A stretch of DNA of 64,000 nt from Bacillus sp. NP157 (GTDB lineage Bacteria; Pseudomonadota; Gammaproteobacteria; Xanthomonadales; Rhodanobacteraceae): positions 2,108,001-2,172,000 of the forward strand of contig CP076546.1 in NCBI GenBank assembly GCA_018889975.1, in the 5' to 3' direction. Numbering within the stretch: the stretch's first letter is position 1; every line of letters begins with the position of its first letter. The notes under the pieces are model-generated. The model worked only from the letters and a program-made list of their open reading frames with translations, was not told where the DNA came from and made no database searches. The translations under genes were made by a program, and so were the position numbers. Positions 8,329 through 17,734 of the stretch are shown piece after piece.

Positions 8329-9255
8329 ATGATTGGCATGATCGGCATCGGTGCAGGTGTGGACGTCAGCAAGGCCCATCTGGACGTGGCGGTGTTCAAC
8401 CACCGCGAGACCCAACGATTCGCCAACGGGGCTGCCGGCTGGGAAGCCCTGGCGGCGTGGTTGGCGCCCCACCATCCGGCCCAGGTCGTATTGGAAGCGA
8501 CGGGTGGATACGAGAAAAGCGCCCTCGCGGCGCTGCACGCCGCCGGCCTGCCAGTGCGCCGGATCAACCCGCGCCTGGTCCGCTATTTCGCCCGCTCCAA
8601 GAGCCAACTGGCCAAGACGGACCGGATCGACGCCCGCGTTCTGGCCCACATGGCCAGCGTGATGGAGCTGGTGCCGTTCCAGCCGCCGAGCGAAGAAATG
8701 GCCACGCTGCAGCAGTACAAGGCCCGGCGCGATCATCTGGTCCAGAATCTCACGGCGGAAAAACAGCGCCGCCGCCAGGTCGTCGACAAGACCCTGCGCG
8801 AGGATCTCGAGGCGCACATCGACTACCTGGAAAACGCGCTACGCCGGATCGATGCGGTGATCGGCCGGCTGATCAAGGACACGCCGCAAGCAAGGGTTGC
8901 CGCCACGATGAAAGGCGTCGGGCCGGGCATGGTCGCGTCGATGATCTGTGACCTGCCCGAACTGGGCCATCTCGGTCGTAAACAAATCGCCAGTCTCGTC
9001 GGCGTAGCGCCGATCAACTGCGACAGTGGCGTCTTCCGTGGCAAGCAATCGACCTGGGGCGGACGCTCCAGGCCCCGGGCGATGCTCTACATGTCGGCCC
9101 TGTCGGCGAGTCGCCATGATCCGATCCTGAAGCCGTATTACGAGGGCCTGGTGACCCGCGGAAAGCTAAAGCGCGTCGCCCTGATCGCCGTCATGCACAA
9201 GCTGATCGTCATCCTCAACGCCCGGATGCGGGACGAGCTGGCTGCGATGGGCTGA
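8329..9255 (+). CDS. IS110-family transposase (recombinase)
   Basis: A 308-residue transposase with the N-terminal RuvC-like DEDD domain: D12 in GVDVSKAHLD, E56 in LEATGGYE, D98 and D101 in KTDRIDARVLA. A coiled coil follows at about 130-180. The C-terminal Transposase_20 domain has GVGPGMVASM and the catalytic serine, probably S233, in NCDSGVFRGKQSTWGGR. All key residues are present, so the element looks active. The ATG at 8329 is the likely start; a second ATG is three codons later. Recombinases of this family use an RNA from the element's non-coding end to choose target and donor DNA. Confidence 0.95.
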   Translation: MIGMIGIGAGVDVSKAHLDVAVFNHRETQRFANGAAGWEALAAWLAPHHPAQVVLEATGGYEKSALAALHAAGLPVRRINPRLVRYFARSKSQLAKTDRIDARVLAHMASVMELVPFQPPSEEMATLQQYKARRDHLVQNLTAEKQRRRQVVDKTLREDLEAHIDYLENALRRIDAVIGRLIKDTPQARVAATMKGVGPGMVASMICDLPELGHLGRKQIASLVGVAPINCDSGVFRGKQSTWGGRSRPRAMLYMSALSASRHDPILKPYYEGLVTRGKLKRVALIAVMHKLIVILNARMRDELAAMG

Positions 9256-9311
9256 CGGGACACAGTTGCTACGGCAGCTTTGGGTGGCTTGTTTGCATGT
9301 GCCGAGGTGGT

Positions 9312-9343
9312 GAAAAAAAACCCGCCGTGAGGCGGGTTTTTCG
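9312..9343. terminator. Bidirectional terminator downstream of gyrA
   Basis: CCCGCC and GGCGGG (9321-9326 and 9331-9336) are flanked by eight A on the left and five T on the right. It can act on the minus strand after gyrA and on the plus strand after the IS element. Confidence 0.85.
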
Positions 9344-9349
9344 TGGAGC

Positions 9350-11998
9350 TTATTCGCCGTCTACCGGACCGGATTCGATCGGCGGGAGGTCGGCGGCGGC
9401 TTCACCGCCTGGGACTTCGCCGCTGGCGACGTCGCCATTGGGCAGTTCGCCCTCGATGTCGCCTTCGATCTCTTCCTCGGCTTCGAGGCGGACGATGCCA
9501 ATGAGGACTTCGTCCTTGGGCAGCTTGATCAGCGTGACGCCCTGCGTGTTACGACCCACCTGCGCGACTTCCGACACGCGGGTGCGTACCAGCGTGCCCT
9601 GGTCGGAGATCAGCATCAGCTGCTGGGTCTCGGTGACCTGGGTCGCCGCGACGAGGTTGCCGTTGCGCTCGGAGCACTGGATGCCGATGACGCCCTGCGT
9701 GCCACGGCCCTTCTTCGGGAACTCGGACAGCTCGGTGCGCTTGCCGAAGCCGCGTGCGGTGGCGGTGAGGATGTCACCGTCGCCGCGGGCCACGATCAGC
9801 GAAACCACCGTGGTGTCGTCGGCCAGCAGCATGCCGCGCACGCCCGTTGCCGAACGGCCCATGGAGCGGACCTTGTTCTCGTCGAAGCGCACGACCTTGC
9901 CGTTGGATGCGAACAGCAATACATCGCTGTTGCCGTCGGTCATCGCCACGTCGACCAGCGCATCGCCCTCGTCGAGGTTGATGGCGGCCTTGCCCTTCTG
10001 CAGCTGGAAGGCGAACTCGGTCAGCGGGGTCTTCTTCACCGTGCCCTTGCGGGTGGCGAAGAACACGAAGCAGTCCGGGTCGTAATCGCGGATCGGCAGC
10101 ACGGCCTGGACCTTTTCGCCCTCGCCCAGCGGCAGCAGGTTCACGATCGGCTTGCCGCGGGCACCCGGGCCCGCTTCCGGCATCTGGTACACCTTCAGCC
10201 AGTAAACGCGACCGGTGCTGGTGAACGTCAGCAGCGTGTCGTGGGTGTTGACCACCCACAGCTGCTGCACGACGTCTTCGTCCTTCAGCGCCGATGCGGA
10301 ACGACCCTTGCCGCCACGCTTCTGCGCGCGATACAGGCTCGCGGCCTGGCGCTTGACGTAGCCGGTGTGCGACAGCGTCAACACCACGTCTTCGGGCGTG
10401 ATCAGGTCGAGGACGTTGAGGTCTTCCTGCGAATGCTGGATTTCCGTGCGACGCGCGTCGCCGTAATCCGCACGGATCTGCTCGAGTTCGCCACGGATGA
10501 TTTCCAGCAGGCGGACCGGGTTTTCCAGGATCTCGATGAGGCCACGGATGGTCTCGAGGATCTCGCGGTATTCGTCGCTGAGCTTGTCCTGTTCCAGGCC
10601 GGTCAGGCGATGCAGGCGCATCTGCAGGATCTCGTTGGCCTGCACTTCCGACAGCTGGTAACCGTCGTCACGCAGGCCGTCGCGCGGATCCATGTCTTCC
10701 GGACGCGATGCGTCGGCGCCGGTGGCCGACAACAGGGCCTTGACCAGGCCCGGCTCCCAGCGACGGGCGACCATGCGCTCGCGCGCTTCCTGCGACGACG
10801 ACGAGGTGCGGATCAGCTCGATCATCTCGTCGATGTTGGCCAGCGCGACCGTGAGGCCTTCGAGGATGTGCGCGCGCGAACGCGCCTTGCGCAGTTCGAA
10901 GATGGTGCGGCGGGTGACGACTTCGCGACGGTGGCGGATGAACGCTTCAAGGATCTCCTTGAGGTTCAGCAGCTTCGGCTGGCCGTCGAGCAGGGCCACC
11001 ATGTTGATGCCGAAGGTGACCTGCAACTGGGTCTGCTGGAACAGGTTGTTCAGCACCACGTCGGCCATGGCATCGCGGCGAATCTCGATGACCACGCGCA
11101 TGCCGTCCTTGTCGGACTCATCGCGCAGCTCGCTGATGCCCTCGATCTTCTTTTCCTTGACCAGCTCGGCGATCTTTTCGATCAGGCGAGCCTTGTTCAC
11201 CTGGTACGGCAGCTCGTGCACCAGGATCGTCTCGCGGCCGTTAGCCTCGGTTTCGATCTCGGTGCGCGCGCGGACCAGGATGCGGCCACGGCCCGTGCGA
11301 TAGGCCTCGACGATGCCCGAGGAGCCGTTGATGATGCCGGCGGTCGGGAAATCGGGGCCCGGGATGTGCGTCATCAGTTCATCGACGCCGAGCGACGGCT
11401 CTTCGATGAGTGCCAGCGTGGCGTTGATGACCTCGGTCATGTTGTGCGGCGGGATGTTGGTGGCCATGCCGACCGCGATGCCCGCCGAACCGTTGACGAG
11501 CAGGTTCGGTACGCGGGTCGGCAGGACCAGCGGCTCGCTTTCGCTTTCGTCGTAGTTCGGCCCGAAATCGACGGTTTCCTTGTCGATGTCGGCAAGCAGC
11601 TCATGGGTGAGCTTGGCCATGCGCACTTCGGTGTATCGCATGGCCGCGGCGTTGTCGCCGTCCACCGAACCGAAGTTGCCCTGGCCGTCGACCAGCATGT
11701 AGCGCAGCGAGAACGGCTGCGCCAGGCGGACGATCGCGTCGTAGACGGATGCATCGCCGTGCGGGTGGTATTTACCGATCACGTCACCGACCACGCGCGC
11801 CGACTTCTTGTAAGCCTTGTTCCACGAGTTGCCGAGCTCGTTCATGGCGAACAGCACGCGTCGATGGACCGGCTTGAGGCCGTCGCGCACATCGGGCAAG
11901 GCACGCCCGACAATGACGCTCATCGCGTAGTCGAGATAGCTCTGGCGCATCTCGTCTTCGATATTGACGCGGATGACTTCTTTGGCGAGTTCTGCCAT
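9350..11998 (-). CDS. gyrA: DNA gyrase subunit A
   Basis: An 882-residue GyrA that cuts and rejoins DNA while GyrB drives supercoiling. The active-site tyrosine is Y122 in [12 protein letters not shown]. The GyrA box QKRGGKGRS and six beta-pinwheel repeats form the C-terminal domain, which ends in a long acidic tail. In the quinolone-determining region the sequence is [11 protein letters not shown]. By E. coli numbering, which holds exactly here, position 83 is Ala and 84 is Ser, the reverse of the E. coli Ser-Ala. D87 is kept. The start at 11998 gives [17 protein letters not shown]; a 26-codon extension upstream is not typical. Confidence 0.97.
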   Translation of the reverse strand: MAELAKEVIRVNIEDEMRQSYLDYAMSVIVGRALPDVRDGLKPVHRRVLFAMNELGNSWNKAYKKSARVVGDVIGKYHPHGDASVYDAIVRLAQPFSLRYMLVDGQGNFGSVDGDNAAAMRYTEVRMAKLTHELLADIDKETVDFGPNYDESESEPLVLPTRVPNLLVNGSAGIAVGMATNIPPHNMTEVINATLALIEEPSLGVDELMTHIPGPDFPTAGIINGSSGIVEAYRTGRGRILVRARTEIETEANGRETILVHELPYQVNKARLIEKIAELVKEKKIEGISELRDESDKDGMRVVIEIRRDAMADVVLNNLFQQTQLQVTFGINMVALLDGQPKLLNLKEILEAFIRHRREVVTRRTIFELRKARSRAHILEGLTVALANIDEMIELIRTSSSSQEARERMVARRWEPGLVKALLSATGADASRPEDMDPRDGLRDDGYQLSEVQANEILQMRLHRLTGLEQDKLSDEYREILETIRGLIEILENPVRLLEIIRGELEQIRADYGDARRTEIQHSQEDLNVLDLITPEDVVLTLSHTGYVKRQAASLYRAQKRGGKGRSASALKDEDVVQQLWVVNTHDTLLTFTSTGRVYWLKVYQMPEAGPGARGKPIVNLLPLGEGEKVQAVLPIRDYDPDCFVFFATRKGTVKKTPLTEFAFQLQKGKAAINLDEGDALVDVAMTDGNSDVLLFASNGKVVRFDENKVRSMGRSATGVRGMLLADDTTVVSLIVARGDGDILTATARGFGKRTELSEFPKKGRGTQGVIGIQCSERNGNLVAATQVTETQQLMLISDQGTLVRTRVSEVAQVGRNTQGVTLIKLPKDEVLIGIVRLEAEEEIEGDIEGELPNGDVASGEVPGGEAAADLPPIESGPVDGE

Positions 11999-12158
11999 CA
12001 ATCGGCTTCCTGGGTGTCCGTATGAGTGCCCCCGCCGACCGTGGCCTTCGCCCAAAGGGCGCCACGCTCGGCTCAACCCGTCGATGGTAACACAACGGGT
12101 GTCGAAATGACAGCTAAAAAAGCCGCAAATTCAATGGTTTAGCAAGGGGATTTGGCGG

Positions 12159-13172
12159 TCATGGAAACATGATCCGCATCTGCTCTTCGTCGGGCTTCAG
12201 GATCACGCCGCGCTCGGTCACGATGGCGTCGATCAGGTCGGCCGGGGTGACGTCGAAAACGGGGTTCCAGGCCTCCGCACCCTCGATCACGGTGCGGGTC
12301 CCGCTCATGGAAAGCAGCTCGGTGGCGTCGCGCAATTCGATCTCGATGTCGTCGCCGCTGGCGGTCGCCATGTCCACCGTGGTGGACGGCGCGACGACCA
12401 TGAACTTCACCCCATGGTGGCGTGCCGCGATGGCCAGCTGGTAGGTACCGATCTTGTTGGCGGTGTCGCCATTGGCCGCGATGCGGTCGGCGCCGACGAT
12501 CACCCACTTCACCTTGCCGTCCTTCATCAGGTGCGACGCGGCGGAATCGGCGATCAGCTTCGCGGGGATGCCGTCGCGCACGAGTTCCCACATGGTGAGG
12601 CGCGCGCCCTGCTGCCAGGGGCGGGTTTCACCGGCGAAGACCTGCTCGATGCGGCCGGCTTCCACGCCGGCGCGGATCACGCCCAGCGCCGTGCCGTAAC
12701 CGGCGGTCGCAAGGGAGCCGGTGTTGCAGTGGGTCATCACGTGCGACCCGGCTTCGATGAGCGCCGCGCCAAGCTCGCCCATGTGGCGGTTGGCGGCGAG
12801 GTCCTCGTCCTGGATCGCCTGGGCTTCGCGCTCCAGCGCCGCGGCATCGGCACCCGCGTCGACCCGCGATTTCATGCGATCCAGCGCCCACATCAGGTTC
12901 ACCGCCGTGGGCCGCGCCGCACGTAGCGTGGCCATGGCGGCGGGCAGGTTTTCACCCTTCTGCGCCGCCAAAACCACGCCCCACGCCGCGGCGATGCCGA
13001 TGGCCGGCGCACCGCGCACGGCCAGGTCGCGGATCGCCTGCGTCACGTCCGCCGAGTCCACGCAATCGAACCAGATTTCTTCCGCCGGCAGGCGGCGCTG
13101 GTCGAGCAGGTGGAGGCGGTCGCCGAGCCACTGGACGGCACGGATGGAGTCGTGGGAAGTGGGCGTATTCAT
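12159..13172 (-). CDS. mtnA: S-methyl-5-thioribose-1-phosphate isomerase
   Basis: A 337-residue isomerase that converts methylthioribose 1-phosphate to methylthioribulose 1-phosphate in methionine salvage. It has [13 protein letters not shown] near residue 60, the catalytic Cys in [11 protein letters not shown], and the catalytic Asp with the NK pair in [18 protein letters not shown]. The eIF2B-like fold and length are normal. The ATG at 13172 has no Shine-Dalgarno sequence but a -10 element ends 7 nt before it, so the message may be leaderless. No other mtn gene is adjacent. Confidence 0.95.
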   Translation of the reverse strand: MNTPTSHDSIRAVQWLGDRLHLLDQRRLPAEEIWFDCVDSADVTQAIRDLAVRGAPAIGIAAAWGVVLAAQKGENLPAAMATLRAARPTAVNLMWALDRMKSRVDAGADAAALEREAQAIQDEDLAANRHMGELGAALIEAGSHVMTHCNTGSLATAGYGTALGVIRAGVEAGRIEQVFAGETRPWQQGARLTMWELVRDGIPAKLIADSAASHLMKDGKVKWVIVGADRIAANGDTANKIGTYQLAIAARHHGVKFMVVAPSTTVDMATASGDDIEIELRDATELLSMSGTRTVIEGAEAWNPVFDVTPADLIDAIVTERGVILKPDEEQMRIMFP

Positions 13173-13177
13173 CGCGC

Positions 13178-13205
13178 AATTATCGCACGGCCCGCCACCC
13201 CTGTA
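13178..13205 (-). promoter_or_regulatory. Candidate promoter for a leaderless mtnA message
   Basis: On the minus strand TGC-GATAAT forms an extended -10 (GATAAT) whose last base is 7 nt before the ATG. CCTACA, the outer edge of the adjacent REP, is 17 bp upstream in the -35 position. Transcription would begin at or next to the start codon. Confidence 0.45.
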
Positions 13206-13224
13206 GGAGCGCGCCTGCGCGCGA
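13203..13224 (+). repeat. REP-like palindrome, copy 7
   Basis: The core is perfect. It forms an inverted pair with copy 8 at 13272-13293; the short spacer contains GCATCGGGTA twice. Confidence 0.85.
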
Positions 13225-13271
13225 TCGGGGCATCGGGTACCCCTCGCGATCCGGGCATCGGGTAATCCCAA

Positions 13272-13293
13272 TCGCGCGCGGGCGCGCTCCTAC
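13272..13293 (-). repeat. REP-like palindrome, copy 8, overlapping the end of phaC
   Basis: The inverted core has CGGG at its centre. Its GTAGGAG end supplies the TAG stop codon of phaC (13290-13292). Confidence 0.85.
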
Positions 13294-14363
13294 AGGGATC
13301 GTTTGGCTAGCCACTCGTGGATGGCGGGCGGGACCAGCTTCTGCGCCCTGCCCGACACGTAGATGCCGATGTGGCCACCCGGGAACGGCAACGCCGTGTA
13401 GTCCTTGCTGCCGATCGCATCCTTCAGCGGGATGGATGCGGCGGGCGGGACGAGATGATCCTGCTCAGCGTAGATGTTGAGCACCGGCTGGCGGATCGTG
13501 CCCAGGTCGATGGTGTGTTCGCCGATCGTCGCCTTGCCCTGGATCAGCAGGTTCTTCTGGAAGAAATCGCGGGTGAACTGGCGGAGGGTTTCACCGGCCT
13601 GGTCGGGGGAATCGAAGATCCACTTTTCCATGCGCAGGAAGTTTTCGACTTCCTTCGGGTTGTCGAGGATGTCGACCATCGCGACGTACTTCTGCTGGTT
13701 GAGCCGCAGCGGTTTCAGCGTGAGGTAGGCGAAGTTCATCAGGTCCGCGGGCACGTTGCCGATCGTGTCGACGAACAGGTCGATGTCCACGTTGCGCGCC
13801 CAGTGCGAGAGCATGTTGTCGGCCGTGTGGAAATCCACCGGCGTGACCATGGTCACCAGGTTCCTGACCTTGTCGCCGTGCAGCGCCGTATAGCAGAGCG
13901 AAAACACGCCGCCCTGGCAGATGCCGAGCAGGTTGATCGCATCCAGCGCATGGCGCTTGCGGACGACATCGACGCAGCGGTCGAGGTAACCGTCGATGTA
14001 GTCCTCCAGCGTGAGCCAGCGGTCGGCACCGTCGGGATAGCCCCAGTCGATGAGATACACGTCTTCGCCCTGCGCGAGCAGGTTGCGCACCATCGAGCGG
14101 TCTTCCTGCAGGTCGACCATCCACGGCGTGTTGACCAGCGCGTAGCAGATCAGCAGCGGCACCTTCGCGGTGGGCTTCGTTTCGCCCTTGAAGTGCCAGA
14201 GGGTGAGCTTGTCTTCCGTGTAGACGGTCTCGCGCGGCGTCGTGCCCAGTTCGATCGGGCCGACGTTCTTCAGCGTTTCCATGCCGGCTTCGACCTTGCG
14301 GCGGAAGGCGTCGACCTCTTCGCGTGCGCGTTCGGGGTCGATGTGGAAGGGATTGGCGGTCAT
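13290..14363 (-). CDS. phaC: Class III poly(3-hydroxyalkanoate) synthase, catalytic subunit
   Basis: A 357-residue alpha/beta-hydrolase that polymerises 3-hydroxyacyl-CoA to PHA at the granule surface together with PhaE. The lipase-like box is GICQGG with C149. D302 in EQDHLV and H331 in GGHIG complete the triad. These numbers coincide with those of the Allochromatium vinosum class III enzyme as known from the literature. The start codon overlaps the phaE stop as ATGA, so the two are translationally coupled. The stop codon lies within a REP palindrome. Confidence 0.96.
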   Translation of the reverse strand: MTANPFHIDPERAREEVDAFRRKVEAGMETLKNVGPIELGTTPRETVYTEDKLTLWHFKGETKPTAKVPLLICYALVNTPWMVDLQEDRSMVRNLLAQGEDVYLIDWGYPDGADRWLTLEDYIDGYLDRCVDVVRKRHALDAINLLGICQGGVFSLCYTALHGDKVRNLVTMVTPVDFHTADNMLSHWARNVDIDLFVDTIGNVPADLMNFAYLTLKPLRLNQQKYVAMVDILDNPKEVENFLRMEKWIFDSPDQAGETLRQFTRDFFQKNLLIQGKATIGEHTIDLGTIRQPVLNIYAEQDHLVPPAASIPLKDAIGSKDYTALPFPGGHIGIYVSGRAQKLVPPAIHEWLAKRSL

Positions 14364-15256
14364 CGCCTGGATTTCCTGGCCGCCGGCTTCGCCTTGCGCA
14401 GCGTGGCGACCTCGGCACGGAGGGCTTCGACTTCGGCGGCCAGGCCCTGCATGTGGCGGAGTTCGCGGCGGACAGCCTGGAGGCGTTCACCGAGGCTGTC
14501 GACGTCACGGCGGGTCGGCAAGCCGGCCTGCACGGCGAGGCGCTCGACCTGGCGCTGCTGCAACACCTTCAGGTGCATCTGCGCATTCACCAGCGCGGCA
14601 TACACCTCGCGGAATTCGTCCGACATCGCCGCGTCGGCGTAGCTCTCTTCGGACAGGTTCACCCAGCGATCGTAGACGGCACGCAGGCTGTCAGCGTCGG
14701 CGGGCATGCCCTGCGCACGCAGCGTATCGCCGGCGCGCTCCTGCACGCGTTGCATAAGCGCGTGGTAGCGGCCGAAGTGCTGCGCGTAGTCGATCCACGC
14801 ACGCAGCAACGCCTGCTGTTCTTCCTGCTGTTCACGGTTGAGGCCCAGGCCGGGCATCGACAGGGCTTCGCGGGCGACCTTCGCCCACTCGTCGAAACCT
14901 TCGCTGCCGGGCGTCGCGCCGGGCGGCGGACCATAGCCGAAAGGCGGCATGCCCGGCTGCGCACCGGGCGGCGGGCCATAACCAAACGGCGGCATCCCTG
15001 GCTGTGCGCCGGACGGCGGGCCGTAGCCAAACGGTGGCGTGCCGTGGGCGAACGGTGACGCCGGCGGCTCGCCGCTGGTGAAGGCACGCATCCAGTCGCC
15101 GAAACCACCCAGGCCGGCGAACAGCCGACCGACGATGTCGGCCGACGGCGCCTCGGCGTGTGCCGCGCCGGGATCGAACTGCCGGGCCCAGGTCTCGACG
15201 CCCTGGCGGACGAAGGCCTGGTACTGGTCGATGAAATCGTTCGGTTTATCTGCCAT
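14360..15256 (-). CDS. phaE: Class III PHA synthase subunit PhaE, with a Pro/Gly repeat insert
   Basis: A 298-residue partner of PhaC, needed for full synthase activity in class III systems. The protein is helical, with a coiled coil at the C-terminus (about 250-285). Residues 74-117 are an insert of three near-identical units, PPFGYGPPSGAQPGM and variants, that is not needed by the family and is probably a flexible linker. The start at 15256 gives MADKPNDFIDQYQAF. It is the first gene of the phaE-phaC pair. No phaA, phaB or phasin gene is adjacent. Confidence 0.92.
   Translation of the reverse strand: MADKPNDFIDQYQAFVRQGVETWARQFDPGAAHAEAPSADIVGRLFAGLGGFGDWMRAFTSGEPPASPFAHGTPPFGYGPPSGAQPGMPPFGYGPPPGAQPGMPPFGYGPPPGATPGSEGFDEWAKVAREALSMPGLGLNREQQEEQQALLRAWIDYAQHFGRYHALMQRVQERAGDTLRAQGMPADADSLRAVYDRWVNLSEESYADAAMSDEFREVYAALVNAQMHLKVLQQRQVERLAVQAGLPTRRDVDSLGERLQAVRRELRHMQGLAAEVEALRAEVATLRKAKPAARKSRR
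14906..15037 (-). repeat. Three 45-bp in-frame tandem repeats in phaE
   Basis: Each unit encodes 15 residues of the form PPFGYGPP(S/P)GAQPGM; the third is one residue short and slightly diverged. Synonymous differences between units suggest that the array is not a recent duplication. Confidence 0.85.
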
Positions 15257-15298
15257 GCGCGTATGGTACGGCACCGGGCCACCCACCGCGCCCCGCGC

Positions 15299-17638
15299 TC
15301 AGGGCGTGATGCTGAACGACGCCGCCTGGTCGGCCGTGGAACTACCACCCACCCACACCGTGTACCGGGTCGGCTCGACCACCTCGTCGCTCTTCGCGTT
15401 CCAGAACGACAGTTCGGGGAAGCCCAGCTGGAACGTCACCTGGCGGGATTCGCCGGGCTTGAGCGCCACCCGCTGGAAGCCCTGCAGGCTACGCACGGGC
15501 TGGGTGAGGCTGGCACCGAGGTTGCGCACGTAGAGCTGGACCACCTCGGTGGCCGCGCGCGTGCCGGTGTTGGTCACCGTTGCCGTCACGCCGACGAGGT
15601 CGCGGGCGTCGGCGCGGTTGGCTTCCGCCAGTGGCACCTGCTTGCGCGATACCTGTACGCCCGAATAGGCGAAGGTGGTGTAGGTGAGGCCGTGCCCGAA
15701 CGGATAGAGCGCCTGGTTCGGCGTATCGATGTAGCGCGACACGTACGAGGTGCCCTTCCCCGGCGCCTGCGTCGTATCGATGTCGCCGGCCGGGCGCCCG
15801 GTGGGGAACTGGTTGTAGTACAGCGGCAGCTGGCCTTCGGTGTAGGGGAAGCTCATGGTCAGCTTGCCGCTGGGTGCGACATCGCCGAATAGCACGTCGG
15901 CGATCGCGTTGCCCGCCTCGGCGCCGGGGAACCAGACCGCCATGATCGACGCGACATGCTCGTCGGCCCAGCGGAGCACCAGTGGACGACCCGAGAACAC
16001 GAGGAGAACGATCGGCTTCCCGGTCGCCGCCACCTGTTGCAGCAGCACCTGCTGGTTGCCGGGCAGGCGCAGGTGCGCGCGGGCACCGGCCTCGCCGCTC
16101 ATGTGCGCGGCCTCACCCAGTGCCATGACCACGACATCCGCCTGCGCCGCGGCTTTCAGGGCATCGGCGAAACCGTCTTCCGCGTCGGATTCGATCTCGG
16201 TGCCTTTCGCGTAAACCAGGTCGCCGCCCTGCTTCGCCAGGCGCGCGGCAAGGCCTGCGCGCACGGTGGTGAAATCGTCGAACTGGCGTGCCCCGCCCCA
16301 CGGGCCCTGCATCTCGCTCGCGGCATCGGCCAGCGGACCGATGAGCGCCACGTGGCGGACCTGCTTGCCCAACGGCAATGCGGCCGGCATGCCCTGCCCA
16401 CCGTTCTTCAGCAAGACGAACGATTCCTCGGCCGCCTTGCGGGCCAGCGCGTGGTGGGCCGCGTCGGGCGCCATCGATTCCTTCCCGCGCGCATACGGGT
16501 GTTCGAACAGGCCCAGTGCGAATTTCACTCGCAACACGCGACGCACCGCTTCATCCACGGTCGCCATCGACAGCTTGCCCTCGTCGAGCAGCTTCGGGAT
16601 CTGCGTATCGTAGAAGTGGCTCATCATGTCCATTTCCACGCCGGCCTGCAGCGCCCTCTGCGTCGCCGTGGCCGCGTCCAGCGCGATGCCGTGGTGGGTC
16701 AGTTCCATGATCGCCGTGTAGTCGCTGACGACGAAGCCGTTGAAGCCCCATTCCTTGCGCAGGATGTCGGTCATCAGGTACGGATCGGCGGTGGCGGGCA
16801 CGCCATTCAGCGCGTTGAACGCGCTCATCATCGTTGCCGCGCCAGCTTGCACGGCGGCGCGATACGGTGGCAGGTAAACCTGGCGCAGGCGCACGTCGGA
16901 CATGTCGGTGGTGTTGTACTCGCGGCCTGCTTCGGCCGCGCCATAGGCCGCAAAGTGCTTCACCGATGCCGCGACGTTTTCCGGGTTGGCCAGGTCGTTG
17001 CCCTGGTAGCCGCGGATATACGCGCGCGCGATCGCCGCGCCAAGGTAAGCGTCTTCGCCCGCGCCTTCCGCCGAGCGGCCCCAGCGCGCGTCGCGCGACA
17101 CGTCGACCATGGGCGAGAACACCCACTTCACCCCGCCACTGGTCGCCTCCAGCGCGGCCATGTGCGACAGGTCCTGGACAAGCTGCGGATCCCACGTGGC
17201 GGCCAGCGCGAGCGGGATCGGATAGATCGTGTGGTAGCCGTGGATGATGTCGGCACCGAACAGCAACGGAATGCCGAGGCGGCTCTTCATCGCCGCTTCC
17301 TGGAACGCACGCGTACGTGCCGCGCCGACGAGATTGAGCACGGAGCCGAGTTCACCCTTGCGGGCGAGCGCCATCGTGTCGACCTGCGTGCGCGTTTCCG
17401 GGTTGGGTGCGAAGGCGTCGGCATCCGTCGGCGCAGACCCACCCCTTGCCGCGTATTGCGATAGCTGGCCGACCTTTTCCTGCAAGGTCATGCGCGCAAG
17501 CAGCGCATCGACTTTTTTCTCGATGTCGGGCGATGCAAGCTGCGCATTGGAAGGCGCACTGGCGGTCACGGGTGTCGCGGCGGAAAGCGTGGTCGACAGG
17601 GCCAGCGAGATGCCGACGATCAGGGCGTGGAAGCGCAT
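15299..17638 (-). CDS. bglX: Periplasmic beta-glucosidase, glycoside hydrolase family 3
   Basis: A 779-residue exported GH3 enzyme. The signal peptide is MRFHALIVGISLALSTTLSA. The GH3 N-terminal barrel has the nucleophile Asp in GFVVSDYTAI (near residue 305). The GH3 C-terminal sandwich and a fibronectin type III-like domain at about 690-770 follow. It resembles BglX, which removes glucose from beta-linked oligosaccharides in the periplasm. GGAGATGGC precedes the ATG at 17638. It is convergent with no neighbour and is followed by phaE-phaC on the same strand after a short gap. Confidence 0.93.
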   Translation of the reverse strand: MRFHALIVGISLALSTTLSAATPVTASAPSNAQLASPDIEKKVDALLARMTLQEKVGQLSQYAARGGSAPTDADAFAPNPETRTQVDTMALARKGELGSVLNLVGAARTRAFQEAAMKSRLGIPLLFGADIIHGYHTIYPIPLALAATWDPQLVQDLSHMAALEATSGGVKWVFSPMVDVSRDARWGRSAEGAGEDAYLGAAIARAYIRGYQGNDLANPENVAASVKHFAAYGAAEAGREYNTTDMSDVRLRQVYLPPYRAAVQAGAATMMSAFNALNGVPATADPYLMTDILRKEWGFNGFVVSDYTAIMELTHHGIALDAATATQRALQAGVEMDMMSHFYDTQIPKLLDEGKLSMATVDEAVRRVLRVKFALGLFEHPYARGKESMAPDAAHHALARKAAEESFVLLKNGGQGMPAALPLGKQVRHVALIGPLADAASEMQGPWGGARQFDDFTTVRAGLAARLAKQGGDLVYAKGTEIESDAEDGFADALKAAAQADVVVMALGEAAHMSGEAGARAHLRLPGNQQVLLQQVAATGKPIVLLVFSGRPLVLRWADEHVASIMAVWFPGAEAGNAIADVLFGDVAPSGKLTMSFPYTEGQLPLYYNQFPTGRPAGDIDTTQAPGKGTSYVSRYIDTPNQALYPFGHGLTYTTFAYSGVQVSRKQVPLAEANRADARDLVGVTATVTNTGTRAATEVVQLYVRNLGASLTQPVRSLQGFQRVALKPGESRQVTFQLGFPELSFWNAKSDEVVEPTRYTVWVGGSSTADQAASFSITP

Positions 17639-17734
17639 GCCATCTCCGAAGCGGTGCGCGGGGGGCACCGCGATACGCTGGAGCGTGCCAGCGAAACGTT
17701 TACATCGCCAGCAACCGCCGTCACGGAGCAGCGA

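Larger units (their letters stand above)
8123..9270 (+). mobile_element. IS110-family insertion sequence, apparently complete (about 1148 bp)
   Basis: The element consists of a roughly 206-bp left non-coding end, one DEDD/serine transposase gene and a very short right end (15 bp after the stop). This layout is that of the IS110 group rather than IS1111. A CT dinucleotide is at both junctions (8121-8122 and 9269-9270). Joining the flanks restores a 22/22 REP core. The ends are also predicted by internal guide segments in the left-end RNA, an independent line of support. No terminal inverted repeats are seen, as expected for this family. REP palindromes are documented targets of IS110 members such as IS621. 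Confidence 0.88.

Noticed and set aside
8123-9270. Terminal inverted repeats of the IS element
   Set aside because: None were found, in line with the IS110 group. The boundaries rest on the REP reconstruction and guide matches.
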